64,000 nt of DNA from Neckera pumila. Lineage: Eukaryota > Streptophyta > Bryopsida > Hypnales > Neckeraceae. A program made the position numbers and the translations under genes. The DNA lies in assembly GCA_963969595.1 (NCBI GenBank), contig OZ018409.1, forward strand, positions 10,616,520 to 10,680,519, read 5' to 3'. Positions within the stretch are counted from its first letter, which is position 1, and each line of letters opens with the position of its first letter. This document shows positions 1 through 11,014 of the stretch, in pieces. The notes under the pieces are model-generated. The model saw only the letters and a program-made list of their open reading frames with translations. It had not been told where the DNA came from and ran no database searches.

Positions 1-131
1 TCTGATAATTCAGTTTGCAAAATTTTAGTTTCATGAAAAGGTTGATCAGAAATGCCCATACCTTGCAAGTGGTAATGCCGTGCAAAAAGCTGAAAAAGCT
101 GAAAGATTCCAGTAATGAGAAGGGCTCTCAC

Positions 132-2824
132 CAGTAGCGGGTCCACAAAGATGTTTACTGATTGCAACTACGTAGGAGTCTTGTATCGCCTTCACTTCAC
201 TCAAATTGAGATCCTCAACTGCATTCAGAGGTCCATTAGAAATTCTCCTTCAAACTTTCGTCGTACCTTCGCCCATTGAAGTAAATGTTTCGTTTATCCA
301 CATTTACGAATGAAGAATAATATGCTTCAGGCTTCGCGTTGACGAGCACTACATGAGTTTAGTAAGAAAACTCGGATACAGGTGGCAACTTACTATCAAG
401 CCTCAAACGTTCCAAAATCAGTCCCTTGGATTGCCGCATAGTTCGATCTGCCTGTACAGTACAGACACATTCACATTCACAGTCAACTCTCATCAGAATC
501 GACACATTATTCCTTCTTCAGAAACAAAAGGTTACAGGTGTCTTGGAAAAACACGTCGCAAATATACAAGGTGGCAACTGCAGCATATTACAGGTATTTA
601 AGTAATGAGTACTTTAAACTTATAGGCGCGGCGTTCAACCATGACCACTTTATGGACAGTATAGCAATCGCACAACATGTGCGACAAGTAGCCTCTTCCC
701 GCACCAAGTTCAACTATGGCACGCTGCTGTACAGGTGAAGTAGTGCTTGCTCTCCTTCCCAACTCCTCTTCATTGATATTCTCCACGAGACCAAATGCTT
801 CCATATTTCCAAGCAAAGACGCTTGTTGCACAGCGTGTTTCTCTTGGTAGGGTACTCTTCTGCAACCATAAGCCCAGCTGAAGTCAGACATGACAAGAAT
901 TGTGCTTGCATACAAAATGATCTCTCATGTACACCAACCCCCAGGGTTCATGGTTTTCAATGACCAATTCAATTGACTATACCGTGAAAAAGACAACTCA
1001 ATTGGGTTCAAATTTCATATCACCAGAATCAGTAAAGACATTGCATGTATTGGTCAACAATTGAAAAAAAAATTGAAAAATTGAAAAAATTGAAAAAATT
1101 GAAACCCCATCTGAGCTACTTCAAACTGGCAATAAAAACATGAGACCCAATCTGGGCCCGTTGATCCTTTAGGAGCTTCAAAAGTTGGAATGAATACATA
1201 CATACTGAGGTGACCTTCTGATGCCTGACATTACAAATCCAAAAACGAGAAAATTGCGCATACCTGTCCCTATCCCCATCCAACCATCTCCTGCAGGCTT
1301 GAGGTTGCATGATCGATTCTTCGAGCTTCTCTCCACAAGCTTGTGCAAAAGCTTTGTCAATTCTAGCGACAAGATTTTCAAAATCTGGTCCTGACAAAGC
1401 ACTCACTGCCACACGTTTGGAGGCCGAGCTCAGAAACGGATAGGCATTCTCTTGTGATAGACTGTCGTCACCACTCAAGGCCTTGGTCTTCAATGGGGTG
1501 CCATTCGCCAATCGTTGGGACTGCACGGGCAAACAATAGTATCAGTAAACTTGACATCGTAGTACTTACTTTCTCCACTACACACTCACCCTGAAAAGTG
1601 CCAACGGTAAATGACGAAGAGGCCCAAATTGAGCTCATGATGTTATTAGTAGTTTTTTGAGGAACTCATACGGGAACTTTTTTGGATCAAGTTATTTATT
1701 CCTTGACAAATACATGCAACGTTCTTCAATGCTTGTAGTGATATAAAATTTGACCTTATTGTAATAATAGTTTTACATTATATTCAATCAAATTGGTCAT
1801 TTAAAAATCATGAATCCTTGCAGTTAAGAAGCTTTACACTTACCTTGATTGAGTATACACTCTCAGAGGAGACATCATAAAGGGTCTCTTCAGCACCATT
1901 ATCATCATCGCTGCCAGCATTTATGCCTTTTCTATGATACAACTGATGCTCAAAGCGATCAAGTTGCTTCACGGCCGGACATTTCTTCATATGATTGTCA
2001 ATATCCTCCTGCAGAATAGTGCTGCACCATGTCCACAGAATGAATATACTATGCAAACTTGCAGCAATTTCTAAAACTGACAATTTCGGCAAAGCATGTT
2101 CACAGCCTCACCTTCTAATGTGACGCTTCATCATCTGATAGATACTAGGTTTCTACATCTGGACACTTGACAACTCAATCTTGACTATGATAGCCAAACA
2201 TGTCATATTAGTGAGGTGAGACTGTCCTCACAAAACTAATACTCTAATGAAGATATTAGAAAAAGTGCTGTTCACTTCTGCACAATCATTCACGTAGAGA
2301 TTGATGAACATACTGTGATGGATCGATAGGACACGGAACCCTGTTCTGCATTGCCAAAGGCTTATGATTACCACAAAACCTGCAATTACCACCAGTCTCT
2401 TGTGTCAGTTGACTGAAGAGAGATTTCTCAAAAGATGCCAAGCCTGCAATTCTTCCAACAAGATGCTTCGTCCTAAAAAAACCTGGTCAAATCATAGGGA
2501 GACTGAATTTGCAAGTTCTACCGCAACTGGGAAACTCCACATATAGAAATTCGCAATGCCGACAGTTCAAAGTGCTGCAGCAAATTGGTTGCGCATTATC
2601 ACACCACCCGACCTGTAATTCAACACCTTCATCGCACAAAATGCCAGCATTCCCAGAAAAAATCCATTCCTAAACCCTAAACTCTAAAATAAACCCAATT
2701 TGCAACAGCAAGGCACATACTGCAATCCTGGCAATGCATGAGAAGCGCAAAAACGCCGCTTCTTCGGAAGCCATAACTCGCATTTCCCCGGCTCCTGCTG
2801 CATTATCTTCGCCCCATCCTCCAT
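132..2824 (-). CDS. TRM13: TRM13-type tRNA 2'-O-methyltransferase, 3' part beyond left edge
   Basis: The family adds a 2'-O-methyl group at position 4 of the tRNA acceptor stem, using SAM. Exons on the minus strand: 2824-2721, 2379-2314, 2021-1844, 1520-1264, 859-613, probably 515-481, and 218-132. Phases agree across the first five, and between 515-481 and 218-132. The N-terminus has the family's CxxWLPxKxRFC zinc motif, which continues as FCGNH after the first intron. The CHHC-type finger follows (VPCPIDPSHTILQED, then DNHMKKCP). Next comes the SAM-binding block VELGAGRGYLSHML and later EDLNLSEV and KHLCGPAT, all TRM13 hallmarks. The start is the ATG at 2824, giving MEDGAKIMQQ. The join between 613 and 515 is unresolved: the family's ADRSLRQ-like segment was not found and the phases do not match there. 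A weak further exon lies near 62-107. The family call is strong; whether the copy is intact is not proven. Confidence 0.87.
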
Positions 2825-3898
2825 AACCCCTCTGCCCAAAATTTCACAAACGGGAGACGACGACGACGACCAAGGAGAAGAAGAATCCCTCGCCACACCA
2901 TGACCCAATTCCAAAACCCTTCGCAATAGTTGACCTCGACCCCAAAAAACAGAGCTGCGACGCATCTATGCATCAAAGCATCTTCAAGTCGGTGGAGAAA
3001 CAAAAGAATTCTGCGATACCCGGCAAAGCGGCCACCCAGGTATGAAGATTTCGCACCCAGGGCGCACATGTTCGCAGTTCCCGCCATCTCATATGTTTAT
3101 GCGCCATAGATATGGGCGCCAAATTTTCTGGTGTTTTAAACATGTGGGTTGGTTCTGTTCAAAGTCGCACTGCAATGTTTCTCTCGTCCGCGTTGTAAGT
3201 TAACCTTAGTTTTTTCGAGGGAAGCCAGGATTTGAATTCTTCTTGTGAAAGTGGGCAGCGCGCTTGGATTTTATTGGGTATTGCAAAATCTTGACGCAGA
3301 TTGCGAGGTGAGCGATACGTGTGTGAAGTTTTTCTTTGTGGTGTTGGGGACTGTGCGTCGCAGATTGAAGGACAGACGTGAGACTGGAATCGGGTATGAT
3401 TGTTTACGATGTTGCAGTTTGCAGTTTGTGGAAGTTCGTGGATGTCTGTCGGTGCTTCAGGATGTATACCACTAGTTGATAGGGTTTAAGTGAATTTTGG
3501 CATGTATGCGGGTGTGTCCTTTCATAGCGAAGCTCATCGTAAGAAACCCTAGGTCGAGGAGAGACAGCTTCCTCTCTCGCAAGGGTTTCGTTTACGATCC
3601 CTAGCAATTTCTCCAATCACGCGCAATGCTGAAAAAATTCGCATCGTGTGTTCCGCTCGGAGCTGGGACTTTGCACACAATCCTGTTGCCCTGCGCTCAA
3701 ACTCTTTGGTGATTCTGAGGCTTGGGTATGAATGGCCGTGGACGAAGTGCATCTGTGTTCAACTGTTTTCAATTGAATGGACCTCTGCGAATTTCTTGAA
3801 CGGACTCTATATATGTATGATATTTCAGGCTCCTTGGAAAACGAATTTACTAGGCCTATTGGAGTTATTTTCATCCTGTTTGCATTAGCGCTTTTGCA
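2825..3898. promoter_or_regulatory. shared upstream region of two divergent genes
   Basis: These 1.07 kb separate the TRM13 start (minus) from the chaperone start (plus), so they probably hold both promoters and 5' untranslated exons. The part nearest TRM13 is GC-richer. A pyrimidine-AG site at about 3830 (tgatatttcag) could be an acceptor for an intron in the 5' leader of the plus-strand gene. Open frames on both strands here are short and resemble no family I know. I see no convincing TATA box. Confidence 0.4.
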
Positions 3899-6800
3899 AT
3901 GGATCACCAAAGAATCTTTGCAATGGAGAGGCCACCGAGGAAAGAACCAGTATTCCCGCCGTCTACATACGTTGCGCCCAGTCGGGAGGAGCTTGTGAAA
4001 GACGTCCAGGGCGCCATTGTGCACGCTTTAGAAGCACGAACGGAGTATATTCGTCAGGAAGCCAAGTGAGTATTCTTTCTGATTTTTGTTTCATTTTGCG
4101 AGGGGCTCGCCAGATTTGTGGATACTAATGAAGCTTGCGCGCTTGTTTGTCAACCTAATTTCTTGCTTTGCAAATTCTGCCACTGGAATTGCAGCATTGT
4201 GACTTTACAGAGTTTACGCCGGATACTGGAGAAGGATCTCAAGGTTGAGTCAGGGTTTTTGGAAACGTATAAGGAGTTTGTCTCAGGGCTTATTAAGGAG
4301 GTATTGATTCTCCCAAATAGCAATGTGGCGATACATGATATGCATTTGTCACTCTTGTTCTTGTTATTAATTTGCTTCGATTTCTCATCAATAGTATCGT
4401 TTGTGATTGAGGGGTTGTGGAATGGTGCTTACTTATATTTGATTAATTGATTGTGGTCCAACAGCTTCTGGAAGGACCCGAGGAACACAGCCCTGAGGCG
4501 GGGAAGGCGATTGATGAGCTCGCCAAAGGCAAGGAGAAGGTGATTGAGGAGCCTGAGGCTGAGAGCGAAGGGATAGAGGAGAGCCCTAAGCCTAAGATGA
4601 AGCGGCTCAAGAAAAAGGCAGACCGTGAAGAAGTGAAGGACGAGGTGATGACGCCAGTGGAGGTTGTCAAAGCAGAAGAAGAAGTGGAACATGACATTGA
4701 AGGAAGGATATGGGATGCAGCTCAGAGGAGGGCTTTTCAATTCAAGGCCGAATTAGAGTACGTGTCAACATAAGTTCACAGAACTTGGAATGCGTCAGGA
4801 TCCCTAATATGAAATTTAGTTTTAGGTTTGTTTTGTTTTCCTATAATTCAGTAATTCTGAGATCTTTATTGCAGTGGTCTTTTGATAATTGATCGCGTTT
4901 GATGTTGTTTCTGTTAGGACTTTGACGGTGAAGAAGGTGCGCCGTTTACTGGAGCAAGACCTGGAGTTTGAGAATGGAGCTTTGGATGCTTTCAAAGACC
5001 ATATTCGGGCAGTCTTGGATCAAGTAAGCTATGGCTGAGTACTTGTGGAGTACAGAGTTGTTATAAGTGAACTTATGTTTTGTAATTGTTATGAAGGAAC
5101 GGTTGCCTTGATGAAGGGACAGTATCTGTTTATGACTTCGAGTTTGATTTCATCGAAGTAGTTGGAGATCAATTGTACTTCATTGAGTCCAGTTAAAGCT
5201 AGTTTATCATCTACTCTGGGAACACCATATAGTGTGGGTGTTCAATTGCAGTGGGTGAAAAATTAATGTGACCCACAAAAATTATGTCCGAGGACGCTGC
5301 AAGCTACTTTGCAACTTCCAAGGTGGTCAAAAGTGCCACTCTAAATTTTATATAAATTACTTTGGCCTCTTTTGAATATTTGAGGCCATCGAATAGTTGA
5401 TAAATTGCAGTTCATTGATAATGGTCCCTTTGGGTTGAAATTCAAACCACGAATAGGTCATTTTCTTGGTCCTTCAGGTTTTTTTATTTTATAACTATAG
5501 TTTTCTTTGTTTAATGATGGAAGCTGTCGTTGCCACTCTCTCTCCGTCTCCTTTGGTTCCGCATATCTGAAATTCTCTATCTCTTTGTCTGAGCACCATC
5601 ATTTTAATGTATCTCCAGATTTTACATCCTGAGAATCCTGAGAATGCTGAGAGTCCCGACAATGAGGAGTCAGCACATATATCATATTGTGAAGTGCCTG
5701 TGACTAAAACGAAGAAGAAGAAAGCAGCTGCACCCGAGAGTACGAAGAAGCCAAGCAAGAAGCGAATATCTGCCAGTGAGGAGGAGGTCGTAGAGGGCGA
5801 TAGTATTAAGGGTGAGGAGACTCCTAAGGTACGGAAGGGTAAGAAGAGTAAGAAGAAGGTGGTGCAACAGGAAGACGAAGTTGCCAGTGAAGATGGTGAT
5901 GAAGAGCCCAGTGAGAAAGACAGTTCAGGCGCCGACGAGGCAGATGATGAAATGCCTGAGCGGAAGAAGGTATCTAAGGTAATGCATGAAGAAGAACTAG
6001 TTGTCCTCTTTTCTGAGTTTATCTAACATTGCAGCAATTGGCTGTTTCGTCATTTGGAATAATGCAATGGATCAACCAACGGAATTTTGTTTGAGTTGCA
6101 GTCAAAGCCGGCGGAATCGAAGCCTGTATATAGCAGGAAGGTCGAGCTCTTGAAGAACATCATTAAAGATTGTGGTATAACGTAAGTTCCTCACCACTCT
6201 TTTCAGTTATAGCCGTTGTCTTTTTACATTGCTTGTTTTGTCATAGTAGAAGTTTCGACTCTCGACCTTTTCTGTATGGTGCTAATAGGCAAGGTTTAAT
6301 CGAATTAGTTTAAATGTATAATTAACATGTTATTTTCAAGAGTCAAGCGCAGTTATACTTACGTTTGTAGCTTCGGCTTAAGTTCATTTCGCATCAGGTG
6401 GCTTAATCTCTTTATTTCTTTTCGTTTCTACTCACCAGAAGAGACTTTCCACCATGTGAACGAGAATGTCTGTCTGCGAGAACTATTTGCTGATGAAGTG
6501 TTTGCGGAAATATGATTCGGAACATTCAAAGCAGCGTTGACTGTTGAAGATCTCGCACTTGAATCAGCATTGGTTTCAGATTCTGGAATTGAAGTCTAGC
6601 TAGTTGGTTAGAGGTCGAAGTAACTTACACACAAGTACGCACGTTGCAGGTTACCTCTAAGTGTTGATAACAAAGCTAAACGAGCAGGCGTAGCACGACG
6701 GATTTCTTATATATTTCTAAAGTGATGATAACTTCTTTCTTCACTTTTAATCTTTTTTCCTCACCAGAAGACACTTCCCGCCGCATGAATGTCCTCAAGA

Positions 6801-7665
6801 ACTGTTTGCTGACGGAAGCACTTTTGTCTTCGATGCTGTGTGTTTTCCAAATGCTACCGGAACATTAGAGGCGGTGTTGACTTTGATGATCTAGCACTTG
6901 ATACAACATTGGCTGTAGATTTTGAATTGAAAATGCCTTGAGAAAATTGAAGTCTAGCTGTGTGGTTAGAGGTCGAAGTAACTCACACAGGGGTGCACTT
7001 TGCAGGGTGCCTCCAAGTGTGTATAAGAAAGCTAAACAGGCTGGAGAATCACGACGGGAGGGAATAATGATTACGGAGTTGGAAGCTATTCTAGGCAAAG
7101 AGGGACTCACTGCTAGTGCATCAAGAGATGGTATGGTGCTTAAACTACAGTAGCGATCACTGTCACTATTGTCTTGTTGTTTTCATTTTCACTTAAAAGT
7201 AGTCTGATAGATTCTTACTGCATAGTTCAGGAACTGATCTTATTTTATTCTTAACTGGCAGAGATCAAGGCTGTTCGGAAGCGAAAAGAGAAATTGAAAG
7301 ACCTGGAAGGGATTGACACCAGTAACATTATTGAAGAGACCAGAGGGAGACGATCGAGAACATCTGCTAACTCCTTTTTTGCTCCCCGGCGCGACGACCC
7401 AATTGATCTTGGTGATGGGGATGAGGACGAGGACGAGGACGAGGATGAGGATGGGGATGATAACTCTGAAGGAGGTAAGTCTCATGCCACATGGAACTCC
7501 TGTTTTTCAAACCAAATGTTTGCTTTCAGAATGTTATGTTGCAATTAGAAGTGCATCTCCTAGCGTATTGAGATAGATTTTTATGCCAATGTGTTGGTCA
7601 TCTTCAATTTCCATGTTGCAGATCCAAACGTGGAACTACAAGATGATGACGATGATGAGGACTAA
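3899..7665 (+). CDS. HIRIP3-like CHZ-motif histone chaperone, nine exons
   Basis: Likely a nuclear H2A-H2B chaperone of the HIRIP3/CHZ type. Exons: 3899-4065, 4195-4300, 4465-4757, 4918-5023, 5619-5969 (or 5978), 6102-6181, 7006-7130, 7262-7474, 7622-7665. All phases agree, giving about 494 aa. The order is a short N-terminal region, a helical repeat ([15 protein letters not shown]), an acidic/Lys-rich linker, a second copy of the repeat ([15 protein letters not shown]), and a long Lys/Glu-rich linker. The conserved C-terminal block follows: [48 protein letters not shown], then Asp/Glu runs to the stop. The C-terminal block matches plant proteins annotated as HIRIP3-like, DEK-C or glutamate-rich. 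The start is the first ATG in frame; a second ATG lies eight codons on. The family call is from memory. Confidence 0.78.
6431..7057 (+). repeat. direct duplication covering chaperone exon 7; first copy decayed
   Basis: Two diverged direct copies lie in and after the intron that follows exon 6. Copy A is about 6431-6701 and copy B about 6770-7057. Shared landmarks include CTCACCAGAAGA, GTCTAGCTxxxTGGTTAGAGG, and TTGCAG followed by an exon-like stretch ending CGACGG. Copy B holds the live exon 7. In copy A the exon-like part has lost one base after the acceptor and reads into a stop within a few codons, so it is a dead exon relic inside the intron. Confidence 0.8.
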
Positions 7666-7722
7666 GTGATGCATTGATGTGGAAGTCATTTGAGTCACGA
7701 ACCTTTGAGCCTCCCGCCAGTT

Positions 7723-7965
7723 TTAGAGTCTCTTCCTTAGGTCTGTACGAAGGTCCTGCTCAAGCATATTTTCACTGGATGCGCTTCCATTGACCATGTC
7801 AAATTGCCGAAGCCTGCTGTCGTGCACGACAGCAGGGGAAGACCTCTGAGTGAGGACTCTGGAAGACTGCTGCTCGTCAGTTTCAAGTCGAGACTTATCC
7901 ACAAGTGCTGGGTAGCGTCTAGAAATTGATGTCTCCATTTTTCTCACCCCGGCCTGGAAGGTTGC
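7723..7965 (-). other. possible terminal exon of an unrecognised minus-strand gene
   Basis: A frame on the minus strand opens after a good acceptor (aaccttccag at about 7966) and runs 80 codons to a stop at 7723. It includes METSISRRYPALVDKSRLET and ends EQDLRTDLRKRL. It overlaps the expected 3' untranslated region of the chaperone gene. I recognise no family and found no partner exon upstream. It may be chance. Confidence 0.25.
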
Positions 7966-8085
7966 AAGTGGGAGTCGGTGTTATGAAGTTATGATGATGG
8001 TCTCTGACGTATTCAGGACAGAAGCGATTTCATCATAGTCACTGCTTAGAGTACTGAAATCATTTAGGGACATATATGATGGAGA

Positions 8086-8295
8086 TTGATTGAATGCGAA
8101 GACGGTTCATCTGTGGTTTGGATTTCAAAATCTTCTACAGAAATAGTCAAGGAATTGCACGCTACAAAAATCTTCAAAAGGCGTCGGGAAATTACGGCCT
8201 GGAAGGACGGCTCTGTAAAAATACATGAAGGCCCCTTAATATGGCAGGAATGCCCGGGAGAGACATCCAACACGCACGAGGAGGCTGTGCAATAG
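8086..8295 (+). other. unrecognised 69-codon open frame, possible exon
   Basis: The frame reads IECEDGSSVVWISKSSTEIV, then KELHATKIFKRRREITAWKD and GSVKIHEGPLIW, to a TAG stop. The composition looks protein-like and the codons are unlike the AT-rich spacer. There is no ATG at its head: an in-frame stop lies just upstream and no clean acceptor is seen. It might be a relic or the last exon of a transcript from further left. I do not recognise the family. Confidence 0.25.
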
Positions 8296-8299
8296 GGCG

Positions 8300-11014
8300 A
8301 TTCGCTTCGTGGTTTTGCTATTGTTGCAGTCTTGCAGAGGTTGCTGTTTGAGTTTTTGAGTAGGTGAGAGAGCTTGTTTCGAAGGACGTGGGGTGCCATG
8401 TAGTTCACTACTAGACAAGTTTGTATTAGAGGGATTTGATGCGTTGCAGAGAGGGAGGAGAAAACTTATGATGAATTATGTAAAGTTGTGTCTTGAGATT
8501 TCAGTTCAGATTTGTGCTATACTGGCGTACCCTGTTACAGAACTTGGTGGCCATACTTATGCCTGCGGGATACGAACCATTTTTACACGAACGCTTTAAA
8601 TCTACCTACATAGTCTGCAATTCACCTATTGAGTTCACTTCATTTTCCAAACCTGTTATCATTGTGACAGTAGGGCTATCTCTTTGGCTGGAGTATTTGG
8701 TTCCAACTTGTGGCTCGAGTATATGAATCAGCTAAGTGCAAGTGTCTACTCCAAATAGAGTTGTTCTTATGTGACTTTCCCAGTAATTTTGTACAATACT
8801 TTGTATAATCCTCAGTATAATCTTCAGTAACATCATTTTTGATTGAAGAATTGGAAAATCAAATTTGACAAACTGGATTGATGTTGCTTCTATAACCACT
8901 AGTCACAACTTGTCCATTTCCATTAGTCACAAACTTAAACTTCAAATTGATCTTGGGAAGATTCAAAATCCGCCATTTGGAAGGGGAAGTGTCCAAGTTC
9001 ACCAACACTGATGACCCAGTCTTTGTGGGCCAAATTGGCGATTGTTGATTCATTTGTGTCAGGCACCAGTCGTATTGCATTCTTCTTCTTGATTTCAAAA
9101 ATTATTAATTTTTTAATTAATTGGTATGGGGGAGATGAAGGGAGTATGTATTTTTTCATGAAATCATTAAAATTTTGGAAATAATTTTTGTTTTAGTAGA
9201 AGAATATAATATAAAATATGAATACCTCCTCATAGTCATAGTAATTGAATTAACTTGAAATAATATTAAGATCTCTCTCAACATTTTCAAGCCATTGCTT
9301 AGTCTCTCCCTTGACTATTTGGCAAGAGACAACAAACTATTCTCAAGTGATATCCTATAACAATCTACAAGCTACAAGCGACAAGCAACAATGATTTATT
9401 CTCTTTATCATATGACATTCATTTACGAATGTCACATTAGTTTAACTCTTTAAAGATGATGCAACCAAAAAGCATTTGATGAGACCACTTTTTTGAGTAT
9501 GATGGTTAACTATTGCGATAGTTACTTTCACTTTTGTCTTAGTGATGATGCAATTTTGAGCTTTAAGTTCTAGTTTGAATAGACTTTGCTAATGTTGAAA
9601 TGGGTAAGTGATTTGTTCTAGGGAAGGAAGAATACAGATTTTGAAAGGTCATATGATTAGAGAGAAGTTGAAGAGAAAGGTCTTGAGGTTTGCTCTACAA
9701 CCACAAGGCATGGTTGAGGGCAATTCTTACCATCACAAAACACATGTAAAATGTTGGCAGGTGTACACACCCCAAAAGGGAGCAAATGTGGCCTTGAAAG
9801 ATGTAGAAAGAGAAGGTTGTGGGAAAGATCCTACACGTATCGTTCAAACCATTTCTCCTTGTATTCTACTACATCATGCATTCAATTCAAATTTATTGCA
9901 CACCAAACAAGGATGCAAATCTTCACCTTCATATGCATCATTGAATCTACAATTTGGATTCCCATATAGACAGTTCACCATGCAAGCCTTGACTCCACAA
10001 AAACTTGAAATAAAAATCTTACAAATTTGTCTCATACATTGTGATTTTTTCTACGTGAAAAACTTTGATCATTCCATTTGGATTTGTAATGTGAAATTTA
10101 TGGACCATCTTGTTTTGTAGACAATTAGAGCATCTTCTTGAAAAATAACAAATAGGAATTATTTTTTATTTCAATTTTCACATTTTTTTCAAAACAAAAA
10201 GTTCCATAGGGTTATCTTTGATTGTTAGAACAATCTTACCAATGGGATTCATGTGTTTTATTTCTATCTTAGAACTATTAATGATTTCGTTTTTCCTTCA
10301 ATCTCATATCTACTTCTACTTAACAATTTCAAAAAAAATGAAAATCACACTATTTTTATTTTTTTATTTTTTTCCTCCTAAGTCTCTCAACTTAATTCTT
10401 CATAATAAAAAAATATTAATTCAAAATATGTAGTGCAAAATTTTAAGATAAGAAAATTCAAAAGTCTTATAAACCAATTTGCCATAATACCAAAACACAC
10501 ATGTTTTCTTCACTTTGAATGCATTTACCTTGCAAACTTTGCAATCAAAGCTTCTATAATCAGTTCTTCCACAAATTCTCATACTAGTCTATTGCAAGAT
10601 CCCACGGTTAGATATGCAAAGTAATGATATTCTTAAATATTTTGCTCTTTGCACTAGAAATGGCAATTTTAAGCAATTTTTGACAAAAAAAAAGGGCATG
10701 GGACTTGAGAAAATAAGAGTTAATTTATGTCTAAATCTGACCCTTACATAGAGTAGCTTGATAGATGCTGTAATGGTTTGAACTCCAAGATTATATTACA
10801 TCTGTAACTGCTGAGATTGAACCAAACACGGATTCCTCAACAACTTATGAAACTATCCCTATCCCCTGTAGCAGAAAGAATTCCAACCCAGTGCCACTAT
10901 CTATGCAAGGGCTAGATTTTAGTCTGATATCAGGATACTGGAACACTATACAATAGAAAATGTGGGCTTCAAAATAATTAAGCCAGCGCATCATGTCAAC
11001 GAATTGCTCTATGA
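8300..11014. other. spacer, AT-rich, with repeat remnants
   Basis: No gene is recognised. From about 8,800 the base composition becomes strongly AT-rich. A 170-codon open frame at 9608-10120 matches nothing I know, and its second half lies in a degenerate TTAA-family repeat. The last few hundred bases before 11014 should hold the 3' untranslated region of the minus-strand plastid-protein gene. Confidence 0.5.
10060..10690 (+). repeat. degenerate copy of the TTAA transposon family
   Basis: The stretch matches the inner part of the copy at 19375-20310. Shared landmarks are CATTCCATTTGGATTTGT, a GACxATCTTGTTT block, CTTCTTGAAAAA, CTACTTCTACTTAACAATTT, and near the end AGAAATGGCA with GGGCATGGGAC. 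The terminal CCCCTAAAG repeats are not recognisable here, so the ends are approximate. Confidence 0.6.

Noticed and set aside
9608..10120. 170-codon open frame in the spacer
   Set aside because: No recognisable family; its 3' half lies in a degenerate transposon copy shared with other loci.
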